Shown: piece after piece, positions 42,125 to 50,558 of the stretch
Layout of the letters: each line of letters opens with the position of its first letter
Position numbering within the stretch: position 1 is the first letter of the stretch
Assembly: GCA_015709635.1 (NCBI GenBank)
Contig: CP054180.1
Coordinates: 2,604,001-2,668,000, forward strand
Reading direction: 5' to 3'
Origin: Gammaproteobacteria bacterium
Lineage (GTDB): Bacteria > Pseudomonadota > Gammaproteobacteria > Burkholderiales > Nitrosomonadaceae
Length of the DNA stretch: 64,000 nt
Made by a program: the position numbers and the translations under genes
Notes under the pieces: generated by a model
Told to the model about the DNA's origin: nothing
Seen by the model: only the letters and a program-made list of their open reading frames with translations
Databases searched by the model: none

Positions 42125-42874
42125 ATGAAAACAATCGCTGTCATACCGGCCCGCATGGGGTCATCGCGTTTCCCGGGCAAGCCCATCGCAAAAATTCTCG
42201 GACGCCCGATGATCGAACATATTTATAAACGCGTGGCCATGAGCAAATCACTCGACGCCACCTACATCGCCACCTGCGACGAGGAAATCCGCCAAGTCGC
42301 GGAAGGTTTCGGCGCGCAAGTCATCATGACATCCGATATACACGAACGCGCCAGCGATCGCGTCGCAGAAGCGGTTGTCTACCTCGATGCCGATCTGATC
42401 GTCATGGTGCAAGGCGATGAACCGATGACGCATCCCGATATGATCGATACCGCCGTAGCGCCTTTTAAAGATGATCCGAAACTGGGCTGCGTCAACCTGG
42501 TACGCAAAATTGACCATGAAGCCGATTACCTCGACGCCAATACCATCAAGGTCGTCATGAATCAGCACAACGATGCGCTTTATATGTCGCGCCGCCCGAT
42601 TCCGACAATGGCCAAAACCGGTTTCGCCAATACCGCCGCTTACAAGCAAGTCTGCATCATTCCTTTTCGCCGCAGCACCTTGTATCAATATACACATTTG
42701 ACACCGACACCGCTGGAACAACTGGAGTCCATCGACATGCTGCGTCTGCTCGAGCACGGCATGCAAGTTAAAATGGTGCCTACCGAATTCAATACCCAGG
42801 CGGTGGATACTCCGGAAGATCTGGCGCGCGTCGAAAAACTGATGGCATCCGACCCATTACTCTCGCGCTACTAG
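42125..42874 (+). CDS. 3-deoxy-manno-octulosonate cytidylyltransferase (KdsB) family CMP-sugar synthetase
   Basis: Family start MKTIAVIPARMGSSRFPGKPIAKI holds the CTP loop. ERASDRVAEAV and VMVQGDEPMTHPDM match KdsB Mg/CTP binding. Length is 249 residues. It heads a tight operon with an aldolase, a dehydrogenase, an epimerase and a phosphatase, and no KDO genes. It therefore probably activates a different 2-keto-3-deoxy acid than KDO, with the housekeeping kdsB elsewhere. The in-frame start at 42032 is upstream of any family similarity. Confidence 0.82.
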   Translation: MKTIAVIPARMGSSRFPGKPIAKILGRPMIEHIYKRVAMSKSLDATYIATCDEEIRQVAEGFGAQVIMTSDIHERASDRVAEAVVYLDADLIVMVQGDEPMTHPDMIDTAVAPFKDDPKLGCVNLVRKIDHEADYLDANTIKVVMNQHNDALYMSRRPIPTMAKTGFANTAAYKQVCIIPFRRSTLYQYTHLTPTPLEQLESIDMLRLLEHGMQVKMVPTEFNTQAVDTPEDLARVEKLMASDPLLSRY

Positions 42875-42882
42875 GAATCGTC

Positions 42883-43653
42883 ATGTCATTAAAAGCTAAA
42901 TTAAGCCGATCCGAATTGACCATCGGCTCCTGGGTCACGCTGGGACATCCGTCGATTGCCGAAATCATGGCATCGGCCGGATTCGACTGGCTGGTGCTGG
43001 ATATGGAGCACAGCGTGCTGGAACTCGGCGAAGTGCAAGCCATCATCCAGGTATTGGATGCCAAGCAATGTCCGGCCATCGTGCGCCTGACGTCGAACCA
43101 CCCCGATCAGATCAAACGCGTCATGGACGCCGGTGCCACCGGTGTCATGGTGCCGATGATCAAATCCGCCGCCGATGCCGAAGCGGCTGTAGCAAGCGTG
43201 TACTACCCGCCGCGCGGACAACGTGGTGTCGGCCTGGCGCGTGCGCAAGGTTACGGCGCGAGCTTTCAAGCCTACCGCCAGTGGCTGGAGGAAAATGCCG
43301 TGATCGTCGTTATGATCGAGCATGTCGATGCCGTTCAGGCGATCGATCAGATTCTCGCCGTTCCCGGTATCGATGCGTATATCATCGGCCCCTACGATTT
43401 ATCCGGTTCGATGGGCCGTCCCGGCGATCTCAATCACCCGGATGTGCAAGCGGCCGTCGCGCATGTGCTGGAAGCGGGCCGCCGTGCGGGTAAACCGGGC
43501 GGCATCCATGTCATCGAACCCGATCCGCAGGCATTGCAGCAACGCATTCAAGCCGGTTTTAATTTCCTCGGTTACGCACTGGATATCCGCATCCTGGATT
43601 CGATCTGCCGCACGCATTTACACAGCATCCGCGCAACATTAAAAACGTCATGA
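42883..43653 (+). CDS. HpcH/HpaI family aldolase
   Basis: A class II pyruvate aldolase related to 2,4-dihydroxyhept-2-ene-1,7-dioate aldolase. LVLDMEHSVLELGEVQAII contains the catalytic His; PPRGQRGVGLARAQGYG the pyruvate Arg; IEHVDAVQAIDQILAVPGIDAYIIGPYDLSGSMG the metal Glu and Asp. Length is 256 residues. These enzymes run reversibly, joining pyruvate to an aldehyde. It lies 8 bp after the CMP-sugar synthetase and overlaps the next gene by ATGA, so a biosynthetic role in sugar-acid formation is inferred. Confidence 0.88.
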   Translation: MSLKAKLSRSELTIGSWVTLGHPSIAEIMASAGFDWLVLDMEHSVLELGEVQAIIQVLDAKQCPAIVRLTSNHPDQIKRVMDAGATGVMVPMIKSAADAEAAVASVYYPPRGQRGVGLARAQGYGASFQAYRQWLEENAVIVVMIEHVDAVQAIDQILAVPGIDAYIIGPYDLSGSMGRPGDLNHPDVQAAVAHVLEAGRRAGKPGGIHVIEPDPQALQQRIQAGFNFLGYALDIRILDSICRTHLHSIRATLKTS

Positions 43654-44585
43654 ACTCATTGATCATTTCCACCTCGTCGTTCGATACCGGCAACAATCCA
43701 GCCATTCAGCGCTTGTTGCAACAAGGTTTTCAGGTCGTCACCAATCCGCACAAACGCAAGCTCACCGAAGGCGAGATCATCGAATTATTGGCTCATGGTG
43801 CGACCGGACTGATCGCCGGTATCGAACCGTTGACCGAACGAGTGTTTCAATCCGCGCCGAATCTGAAAGTCATTTCGCGCTGCGGCGCCGGATTGGATAG
43901 CGTCGATCTGGCCGCGGCAAAGCATCACGGCATCACGGTGTTGAACACGCCGGAAGCGCCCGCGCAGGCGGTGGCCGAGCTGACCTTGGGATTGATGCTG
44001 ACGTTATTGCGGCAAATCAACCCGATCGACCGGGCGGTGCGCAATGGCGAATGGCCGCGCACGCAAGGCCGCCTGCTGGCGGCGCAAACCGTCGGTACCA
44101 TCGGCTTGGGATATATCGGCCGACGCGTCGCGCGCTTATGCCAGGCGTTTGAAGCCACGGTAATCGCGCACGATCCGTTCGCAACCCAACTACCGGACGG
44201 TGTCACGTTAATGCCACTGCAACAATTGCTGGTCAGTGCCGACATCATCACGCTGCACACGCCCTATAGCGCGGATACGCACCATATGCTGAATGCGCAG
44301 GCATTCGCGGCGATGAAACCCGAAGCCATCGTCATCAACGCCGCGCGCGGCGGATTGGTCGACGAAAACGCGCTGCTGGCGGCATTGCAATCCGGCAAGA
44401 TCAGCGCCGCGTTGGATGTGTTTGAGCAGGAACCGTATCACGGCCCGCTCATTGAAAGCGGCAACGTCATTCTGACCTCGCACGTCGGCTCCCTGGCCCG
44501 CGAGTCGCGCCAGCGCATGGAACTCGAAGCGGCGGAAAATCTGCTGCAAGGTTTGATCAAAGCAGGTCTCGTCAATAACGGATAG
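43650..44585 (+). CDS. D-isomer-specific 2-hydroxyacid dehydrogenase
   Basis: An NAD-dependent oxidoreductase of the phosphoglycerate dehydrogenase type. VGTIGLGYIGRRVARLC is the Rossmann motif. The catalytic Arg is in NAARGGLVDENAL, the Glu in VFEQEPYHG and the His in ILTSHVGSLAR. Length is 311 residues, without the regulatory ACT domain of SerA. In this operon it may supply or process a hydroxy/keto acid intermediate rather than serve serine synthesis. Confidence 0.86.
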   Translation: MNSLIISTSSFDTGNNPAIQRLLQQGFQVVTNPHKRKLTEGEIIELLAHGATGLIAGIEPLTERVFQSAPNLKVISRCGAGLDSVDLAAAKHHGITVLNTPEAPAQAVAELTLGLMLTLLRQINPIDRAVRNGEWPRTQGRLLAAQTVGTIGLGYIGRRVARLCQAFEATVIAHDPFATQLPDGVTLMPLQQLLVSADIITLHTPYSADTHHMLNAQAFAAMKPEAIVINAARGGLVDENALLAALQSGKISAALDVFEQEPYHGPLIESGNVILTSHVGSLARESRQRMELEAAENLLQGLIKAGLVNNG

Positions 44586-44589
44586 CATT

Positions 44590-45519
44590 ATGGTGAATGA
44601 ACAGGTTGTGGTATTCGGCGCCAGCGGTTTTTTGGGCAGCCATGTCGCGGACGCATTATCGGCCGCAGGCTACCGGGTGCGGCTGTTTGACCGCAGCCCA
44701 TCGCCGTATCTGAAAAGCAACCAGGAAATGATCATCGGCGACATCATGAATCTCGACCAAGTGGTCGAGGCCGCCAAAGGAACTTCCATTGTGTACAACT
44801 TCGCCGCGATCGCCGACATCGACGAAGCCAACGACAAACCGATCCCGACCGCCACCATCAACGTGCTGGGCAACATGCATGCATTGGAAGCCGCGCGTAT
44901 CGCCGGGGCGCGCCGTTTTGTGTTCGCCAGCAGCATTTATGTCTATTCCGAATCCGGTTCTTTTTATCGCGCCAGTAAGCAGGCGGCGGAACGTTTCACC
45001 GAAACCTACCACGAGCGCTATGGCCTGGATTACAGTATTCTACGTTACGGTTCGCTGTACGGACGGCGCGCCGACAAGCGCAACGGTATCTACCGCATGC
45101 TGCACGAAGCGGTCGCGCATCATTCCATCACCTACAAAGGCAGCGGTGATGCCATGCGCGAATATATCCACGTGGAAGATGCGGCACGCATGAGCGTGCA
45201 AATACTGGCGCCCGAATTCGCCAACCGGCACATGATTCTGACCGGCCAGGAAAGATTGCGCATCAAGGATGTCATGACGATGATCTCGGAAATCCTGCCG
45301 TGGCCGGTGGAATTGCATTTCGACGAAGCCAACGCGGTGCATCACTATGAAATTACGCCGTATGCGTTTCAACCGCGCGTTGGCCGCAAACTGGTGCTGA
45401 ACGAGCATGTCGATCTGGGGCAAGGCATCCTCGACTGTTTGCGCGAAATTCATCAGGACTTGCACCATGGCGACGAGAACGACGACGCCACGCCGTCCAT
45501 ATCGGACAATCGCGCCTAG
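44590..45519 (+). CDS. NAD-dependent sugar-nucleotide epimerase/dehydratase
   Basis: An extended SDR enzyme. FGASGFLGSHVADAL binds NAD; FASSIYVYSESGSFYRASKQAAERF supplies Ser and the YxxxK dyad; YGSLYGRRADKRNGIYRM follows. Length is 309 residues. It starts 4 bp after the dehydrogenase. The substrate could be an NDP- or CMP-sugar; not determinable from sequence. Confidence 0.86.
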   Translation: MVNEQVVVFGASGFLGSHVADALSAAGYRVRLFDRSPSPYLKSNQEMIIGDIMNLDQVVEAAKGTSIVYNFAAIADIDEANDKPIPTATINVLGNMHALEAARIAGARRFVFASSIYVYSESGSFYRASKQAAERFTETYHERYGLDYSILRYGSLYGRRADKRNGIYRMLHEAVAHHSITYKGSGDAMREYIHVEDAARMSVQILAPEFANRHMILTGQERLRIKDVMTMISEILPWPVELHFDEANAVHHYEITPYAFQPRVGRKLVLNEHVDLGQGILDCLREIHQDLHHGDENDDATPSISDNRA

Positions 45520-45521
45520 CC

Positions 45522-46163
45522 ATGAACAAATTTAACTGGCAGGCGATCATTTTCGATTTCGATGGTGTCGTGGTCGAATCCGGCACAATCAAAACGCAAG
45601 CGTTCGCGGAATTGTACCGCCCGTACGGCGAGGACATCGTTGTACAAGTGGTACAATTCCACACGAAAAACGGCGGTATGTCGCGCTACCGTAAATTCCG
45701 CCACTTTCAGGAGCATTTTCTGCACCAACCACCGCTGACCGAAGCGGAAGAACGGCAACTCGACATCCGTTTCTCCGAACTGGTCGTCGAAGCCGTGATC
45801 GCCGCCGACCCCGTGCCCGGTGCAATCGAACTGATCCGCCAGCAATCCGGCAAAATCCCACTGTTCGTCGCCTCCGGCACACCGGAAGTCGAGCTCAAAG
45901 TCATCGTCGAACGCCGTGGCCTCGCACCTTATTTCACCGCTGTGCGCGGCGCACCGGCGCTGAAAAAAACCATCATCGCGGAAATCCTCGCGACACACAA
46001 CTTACAACCCGAAACGGTGCTGATGATCGGCGACGCGATGGCCGATTTGGAAGGCGCGCAAGCCAACAACACCGCTTTCCTCGGGCGCGTCTTCCCTGGC
46101 GACCCGAATCCGTTCTCGGCGCACATCAAGACCGTGCCGGACTTGCGCAGCTTGGTGCAATAA
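45522..46163 (+). CDS. HAD-superfamily hydrolase (phosphatase)
   Basis: The nucleophile motif is IIFDFDGVVVESG (DxD), motif II is VASGTPEVEL, and motif IV is MIGDAMADLEGAQANN. A helical cap follows motif I. Length is 213 residues. It starts 2 bp after the epimerase. A sugar-acid phosphate phosphatase, like KdsC in KDO synthesis, is the likely role in this operon, though KdsC itself lacks the cap. Confidence 0.86.
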   Translation: MNKFNWQAIIFDFDGVVVESGTIKTQAFAELYRPYGEDIVVQVVQFHTKNGGMSRYRKFRHFQEHFLHQPPLTEAEERQLDIRFSELVVEAVIAADPVPGAIELIRQQSGKIPLFVASGTPEVELKVIVERRGLAPYFTAVRGAPALKKTIIAEILATHNLQPETVLMIGDAMADLEGAQANNTAFLGRVFPGDPNPFSAHIKTVPDLRSLVQ

Positions 46164-46176
46164 CGTTGGCAGTTCC

Positions 46177-46860
46177 ATGATACAAAGGCACGTCTACCCG
46201 GATATCGAATCGCTAAGCCAAGGCTTCGCTGATTTTGCCGCTGCCGCACTGCGCGACACCCTAAGCCGGAAACCCCAAGCCACCTTGGTCGTTCCCGGCG
46301 GCAACACCCCGCGCCATTACCTGCCCGCATTGGCAAAATGTATGCTGCCTTGGGAACGTATCACTGTCACGTTGTCCGATGAACGCTGGGTCGATGTCAA
46401 TGACACACAATCGAACGAACACCTGGTCAAGCAGCATCTGATAGATCACTTGCCCGCAAACGCACGCTTCGTCGGACTCAAAACCCATCACAACAATCCT
46501 TTTGAAGCCATCGAAACAATCCACCAGCGCCTCGACAAGCTGCCGATGCCATTGAGTTTGACGGTATTAGGATTGGGCGAAGACGGCCACATTGCCTCGC
46601 TGTTTCCCGGCATGAATCCTGATTTAGCTGATACCCATCACTGCATTGCGATCGCACCGCCGGTTGCGCCATCGTTGCGGGTCAGTCTTTCGTTGAAACT
46701 GCTGGCGGAAAGCGAGCAGATTGTACTGGTGGTGACGGGAGAAAAAAAACGCAAACTATTGGATCAATTGATTAAGAATCTAGATCCAAAGCTTCCAATT
46801 ACTTGGTTATTGCAACGTACTCGATCGTCGGTTACGGTTCTTGAAACAGACGCACAGTAA
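46177..46860 (+). CDS. pgl: 6-phosphogluconolactonase
   Basis: A DevB/Pgl-type enzyme of the pentose phosphate pathway, homologous to glucosamine-6-phosphate isomerase. VVPGGNTPRHYLPAL is the phosphate loop, LSDERWVDVNDTQSNEHLV and LTVLGLGEDGHIASLFPGM are the family signatures with the catalytic Asp/His. Length is 227 residues. It closes the operon, 13 bp after the HAD gene. An insertion sequence starts 28 bp past its stop. Confidence 0.92.
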   Translation: MIQRHVYPDIESLSQGFADFAAAALRDTLSRKPQATLVVPGGNTPRHYLPALAKCMLPWERITVTLSDERWVDVNDTQSNEHLVKQHLIDHLPANARFVGLKTHHNNPFEAIETIHQRLDKLPMPLSLTVLGLGEDGHIASLFPGMNPDLADTHHCIAIAPPVAPSLRVSLSLKLLAESEQIVLVVTGEKKRKLLDQLIKNLDPKLPITWLLQRTRSSVTVLETDAQ

Positions 46861-46888
46861 ATAAAAAGGGGAACTATATATTTAACTA

Positions 46889-47750
46889 AGGCGTGTGGTC
46901 AATTGAGCCAAATGATAGCTGCAGCGAGGTGGATGCCGCCGAGGAAAGTTGAAGCACGTTTATCGTACCGAGTTGCAATGGCACGGTATTGTTTGAGTTT
47001 TGCAAAGAAATTCTCGATCAAATGCCGTGCCTTATACATTTCCTCATTGTATTCGCGTGGTTCCTTACGGTTTGACTTTGGTGGTATGACGGCCCGAACC
47101 CCGGCGTTCTTTAACAGATCAAGAACCCGTTCCGCCGCATCATACGCTTTATCGGCCAGAAAAGATTCTATACACGTCAGAATGTCCGGCAATAAAACAT
47201 CCGCACCTTGAAGATCATGGGCTTGCCCCGGTGTAAGATGAAAACCGGTCGGGTTGCCAAGAGCATCACAGGTTACATGTATTTTTGTGCTCAGTCCGCC
47301 TTTACTGCGCCCAATGCACCCCGTTTGCCTGTTCCCCCTTTTGCCCCCGCAGCATGCTGATGAACACGGATGATTGTACTATCGATTATCGCATACTCAT
47401 TATCAGCATCTTCGGCCAAATACGTGAAAACCCTTTCCCATACGCCGCTTTCCGACCAGCGGCGATGACGGCGGGCTATGTTGTTCCAATCTCCAAAACG
47501 CTCCGGCAGATCACGCCATGGTATCCCAGCACGGTAGCGGTACAAAACAGCTTCAACAAATAGCCTGTTATCCTTGGCTGTTACACCAACTGTTTGCTTG
47601 CGACCCGGTAACAAGTGCTCGATCCGTTGCCATTGATCGTCCCGTAATCCATAGCGCTTCACCATTTATAACCTCCTCTAACTGTTTATAAACAGTAAAT
47701 CACAATCTGATTCTCTGGGAAACTATATACATTTAATTGTCCACATGCCC
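46889..47750 (-). mobile_element. IS5-family insertion sequence (IS427-like), 862 bp, apparently complete
   Basis: The ends are imperfect 16-bp inverted repeats (AGGCGTGTGGTCAATT and GGGCATGTGGACAATT, 13 matches). Both sides are flanked by TA (46887-46888 and 47751-47752), the usual target duplication of this group. It carries one frameshifted transposase gene and marks the left edge of the accessory region. Confidence 0.88.
46899..47665 (-). CDS. IS5-family transposase made by programmed -1 frameshift
   Basis: Two overlapping frames make one DDE transposase. The first starts at 47665 (MVKRYGLRDDQWQRIEHLLPG) and stops at 47291. The second frame, -1 relative to it, is open from before the first stop and ends at 46899. 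They meet at the slippery run CAAAAGGGGG (47343-47334), after which GRSKGGLSTKIHV continues the family sequence. The product is about 255 residues, with Asp in IIDST, Asp in FLADKAYD and Glu in LIENFFAKLK as the DDE triad. Confidence 0.88.
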
Positions 47751-47785
47751 TAGCCAAAGTTGATGCTAATCTGAATTACTACATA

Positions 47786-48807
47786 GTCGCCCCTGCAAAA
47801 TTCACACAGTCATGCCGACAAACGAACGTTTTGTGTAAAAGGTGTTGATCAGTTGCAGCAGCGCAAGTCGCAATAAAGAATTCTTGATGCCCAAATGGTG
47901 TATAGCTCTCATCAGCCAGCGCAGATTGTAGCCAGCCGCACATAACACAGCGTGCAGTGCATCCCCAACTGACCTGGTAACCAGCAGCGATTCATTCGGT
48001 GATCCGACTTCAGATGCCCGATTGCAGGTTCCACGGCCTGCCGGCGCTTGAGCCAGCGCCGCTGCGGTTTCGTCAGCGACTTGTACTTGCCGCGATGGAT
48101 GATTTCCACTGCCGGATTGTCAGCATCCACTCCCCGAACCCGAGATCGGCAATAACCTGCTTCGGTATTGATCCGGTATCTTCGAGTAGCCTGTGCGTTT
48201 GTTCGAGCTGTTGGTGGAGAATATGACCATCGTAGGGATTGCCAGGAAAGGTTCTGGCACCGACTATCAGGCCGCTTTTGTGCGTAACAGCAATGCCGGC
48301 TTTAACTCCGAACTCGTAAGGTTTGCGTGCTTTGCCCTTGCCGATGCATTCGGCTTCCGGTGCGTGCAATGCATAGAGTTTGTTGTTGTCCTTGGGTTGC
48401 TGCTTATGAATCCGTCCTGCCCGTTCCAATAGCGTGGTCAATTGCTGCAGCGATGCGGCACAGACCGTCGTCACGGTTGCCAGTTTGCGCTGGATCTCCC
48501 GCAGCACGATACCAAGGATCGTGCGTTGGCGTTTAACGGTTTTGTGCAGACGCCGCAATTGCCTGGCGTGGGCATAGCCGCCTGCCCTTCGGCGCAGCGC
48601 CTTGCCTTCTTTGGCGTAGGTTTGCTTCAAGGTGATGCCAGCCCGTCTGGCTGCTTGCACAATCTTGCCGCGAGCAATTTCCAGTAACCGGCTATCCACC
48701 GGATGCGCAATTGCCTTTTCCTGAATTGTCGTGTCAACAATCACTCGTTTGAATTCAGCCGGTTTGACCGCCTTGGTGTGCACCGCAGTGTCAATCGTTG
48801 CCTTCAG
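47786..48807 (-). mobile_element. truncated copy of the 1.58-kb IS at 58726-60302
   Basis: It is nearly identical to 58726-59749 but stops abruptly at 48807, so the 5' third of the transposase gene and one terminal repeat are missing. The left terminal repeat (GTCGCCCCTGCAAAA) is kept. The sequence beyond 48807 is unrelated and A/T-rich, with no second end. Confidence 0.93.
47802..48807 (-). pseudogene. IS transposase, truncated and frameshifted
   Basis: It lacks about the first 145 residues of the intact 478-residue protein. It has two 1-bp deletions relative to the intact copy, near 47963 (CATCCCCAAC against CATCACCCAAC) and near 48134 (CCCCGAACC against CCCCGGAACC). Each one breaks the frame. 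It cannot make active transposase. Confidence 0.93.
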
Positions 48808-48941
48808 TTTTATTCTATAAAATAAGACATTATTAAAATAATTTTGTCTCATCCGGTATTTTTATTCCTAGACTACCAATCAACGTTGGAAACTTTCTGG
48901 TTTATCAAGGCACTTGAATATAATGTTTTATAACTTATAAT

Positions 48942-49208
48942 ATGTCTGATTGTTATAATTTATTGATCCGGCCGCAAGTCAAGAAGAAATTGCAAAGCTT
49001 GCCGAGAACGGATCGATTCAGGATTGCTGAGAAACTGGAACAGCTAGGCCGGAATCCCAATGATAGTTCGCTTGATATCAAGAAACTGGAAGGTGAGCCT
49101 TATTTACGGCTAAGAGTTGGTAACTGGCGCATTATTTTTGAACGGCATGATGTCGTTAGAATTATTACGATTGAGAAAATCAAACCGCGTGGAGATGCTT
49201 ACAAATGA
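48942..49208 (+). CDS. RelE/ParE-superfamily toxin
   Basis: An 88-residue basic protein with IRPQVKKKLQSLPRTDRFRIA, KKLEGEPYLRLRVGNWRIIFER and IITIEKIKPRGDAY, the RelE fold order. RelE toxins cleave mRNA at the ribosome A site. The LRVGNWRIIF core keeps the usual Arg residues. The stop overlaps the start of the Xre antitoxin by ATGA, giving the toxin-first order. A TATAAT at 48919-48924 could be the -10 box. Confidence 0.9.
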   Translation: MSDCYNLLIRPQVKKKLQSLPRTDRFRIAEKLEQLGRNPNDSSLDIKKLEGEPYLRLRVGNWRIIFERHDVVRIITIEKIKPRGDAYK

Positions 49209-49537
49209 CACTGCAAAAAATCAAATCCATACAAGGCAAAGATGAATATGTTTTGTTGCCAATAGCGGTTTATCGCGTTCTGAAAGATCAGATCGAAAAA
49301 GAATTGGCGGCTTGTGAAGCAAATCAGAGTGACGAACAAGCCTATGAACCGTTTGTGCTTGAGGATTATGTTGATAATCCCGTCGCGTTAGCGCGAATCA
49401 AGGCAGGCATTACCCAGGAACAACTGGCACAGCGTCTTGGTGTCAGTCAAGCCTATGTTAGTCAAATCGAGCGTCGCAACAATGTAACCAGTAAAATGCT
49501 TGAACGGGTACATACGGCTATTCATGAAGCTATATAA
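49205..49537 (+). CDS. Xre-family antitoxin
   Basis: A 110-residue protein with an N-terminal toxin-binding half and a C-terminal Cro/CI helix-turn-helix (ARIKAGITQEQLAQRLGVSQAYVSQIERR). It pairs with the RelE-like toxin just upstream, probably repressing the shared promoter. Confidence 0.9.
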   Translation: MTLQKIKSIQGKDEYVLLPIAVYRVLKDQIEKELAACEANQSDEQAYEPFVLEDYVDNPVALARIKAGITQEQLAQRLGVSQAYVSQIERRNNVTSKMLERVHTAIHEAI

Positions 49538-49572
49538 AGTTCACTGACTTATCCGTTTTAATAGGAAGGCGC

Positions 49573-49887
49573 ATGAGATTAAAGAAGCAACTGCTAACCG
49601 ATAAGGAATTGGAAGCCTGGGAAAACAGCCGGGACTTAGGTGCTGAATTACTGGAATCTGTCCGTCAAATGAAAGCAGGGAAGGGGCGCGTCGTCATGTC
49701 ACCTCTCATATCGGCACGAAAAAAATCAGGACTTTCCGAAGTAGAATTTGCCAAATTGTTTGGAGTGTCAGTTCGCACCTTGCGCGATTGGGAGCAACAC
49801 CGCCGTAACCCCAACGGAGCAGCAAAAACACTGATTGCTATTCTTGAGCGCCATCCCGATGTACTGAAGGAAACTACACTTATATAA
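49573..49887 (+). CDS. Xre-family antitoxin-like protein, without adjacent toxin
   Basis: A 104-residue protein of the HigA2/NadS type: KSGLSEVEFAKLFGVSVRTLRDWEQHRRNPNGAAKTL is the helix-turn-helix with the conserved RDWEQ. In this group the toxin gene normally precedes the antitoxin. Here the preceding gene is the Xre antitoxin of another pair, so this one looks orphaned. It could cross-regulate the neighbouring pair. Confidence 0.82.
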   Translation: MRLKKQLLTDKELEAWENSRDLGAELLESVRQMKAGKGRVVMSPLISARKKSGLSEVEFAKLFGVSVRTLRDWEQHRRNPNGAAKTLIAILERHPDVLKETTLI

Positions 49888-49924
49888 ATAACACTTCAGA
49901 ATTACGCTGTTCGTCTTAATATAC

Positions 49925-50215
49925 TCAAGAAGTTCGCAATTCTTCCCGGATCACTTGCCGGATCGTTTCCTCGATAGTCTTTTTCTGCATAGCTTCCCGT
50001 AAAGTAGCATTAATAAGCGTTTGATACCCTCGCCCTCCGGCTTGCTGCTTGAACCAAGCCACGATATCCGGATCAAGCGTGATATTGATTTTCTGCTTCT
50101 TTTGCGGCAATGGTTTCAATCCGGCTCGATGCACTGCCTGTTTAAAATCATCGTCTGTCCAAATGGGCGCTTCATCCAAATCATCAGAGGCTGGCAAAAT
50201 AGTTTTTTTGTTCAT
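49925..50215 (-). CDS. brnA: BrnA antitoxin
   Basis: A 96-residue protein beginning MNKKTILPASDDLDEAPIWTDDDF, with the ribbon-helix-helix part INITLDPDIVAWFKQQAGGRGYQTLINATLREAM, which matches the BrnA/CopG-like family. It overlaps the end of brnT by 32 bp. It should bind BrnT and repress the operon. An in-frame extension to 50275 lies inside brnT and is not used. Confidence 0.88.
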   Translation of the reverse strand: MNKKTILPASDDLDEAPIWTDDDFKQAVHRAGLKPLPQKKQKINITLDPDIVAWFKQQAGGRGYQTLINATLREAMQKKTIEETIRQVIREELRTS

Positions 50216-50453
50216 GGCGTTCAGCTTTTCGCATGGAAATAATATGAATTTCATCGGCAGTTTCAGTGTGTGCAATAACCACTACGTCAACCCCGAGCAA
50301 ACCTATCGTGGAAAAACGGTTTTCTGTATAAGCAAAGCGCGTATCCGGTCTGGTTAGCGTGTAGCCTGCAAAAACCGCTTCAGCATCGGCAAAATCCAAA
50401 CCGTGTTTTTTCAGATTGGTTTTGCATTTCGTTTCATTCCACGTAAAGATCAT
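50184..50453 (-). CDS. brnT: BrnT toxin
   Basis: An 89-residue RNase toxin of the type II BrnT/BrnA system with a RelE-like fold. FTWNETKCKTNLKKHGLDFADAEAVF, RFSTIGLLGVDVVVIAHTE and IHIISMRKAERHEQKNY are the family signatures. It is followed by brnA with an overlap. Confidence 0.92.
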   Translation of the reverse strand: MIFTWNETKCKTNLKKHGLDFADAEAVFAGYTLTRPDTRFAYTENRFSTIGLLGVDVVVIAHTETADEIHIISMRKAERHEQKNYFASL

Positions 50454-50558
50454 GGTTTAGATAGTATAGATTAATATCTACATTATCAAGATACAATTTT
50501 CTCAAGTGTGCAAACTACAAGCCGTCAAATGAGATTATTTCTCATAGGATGATTTGTC

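Noticed and set aside
42125..42874. Assignment as the housekeeping kdsB
   Set aside because: The operon lacks KDO genes and pairs the synthetase with an HpcH aldolase, so only the family, not the KDO substrate, is supported.
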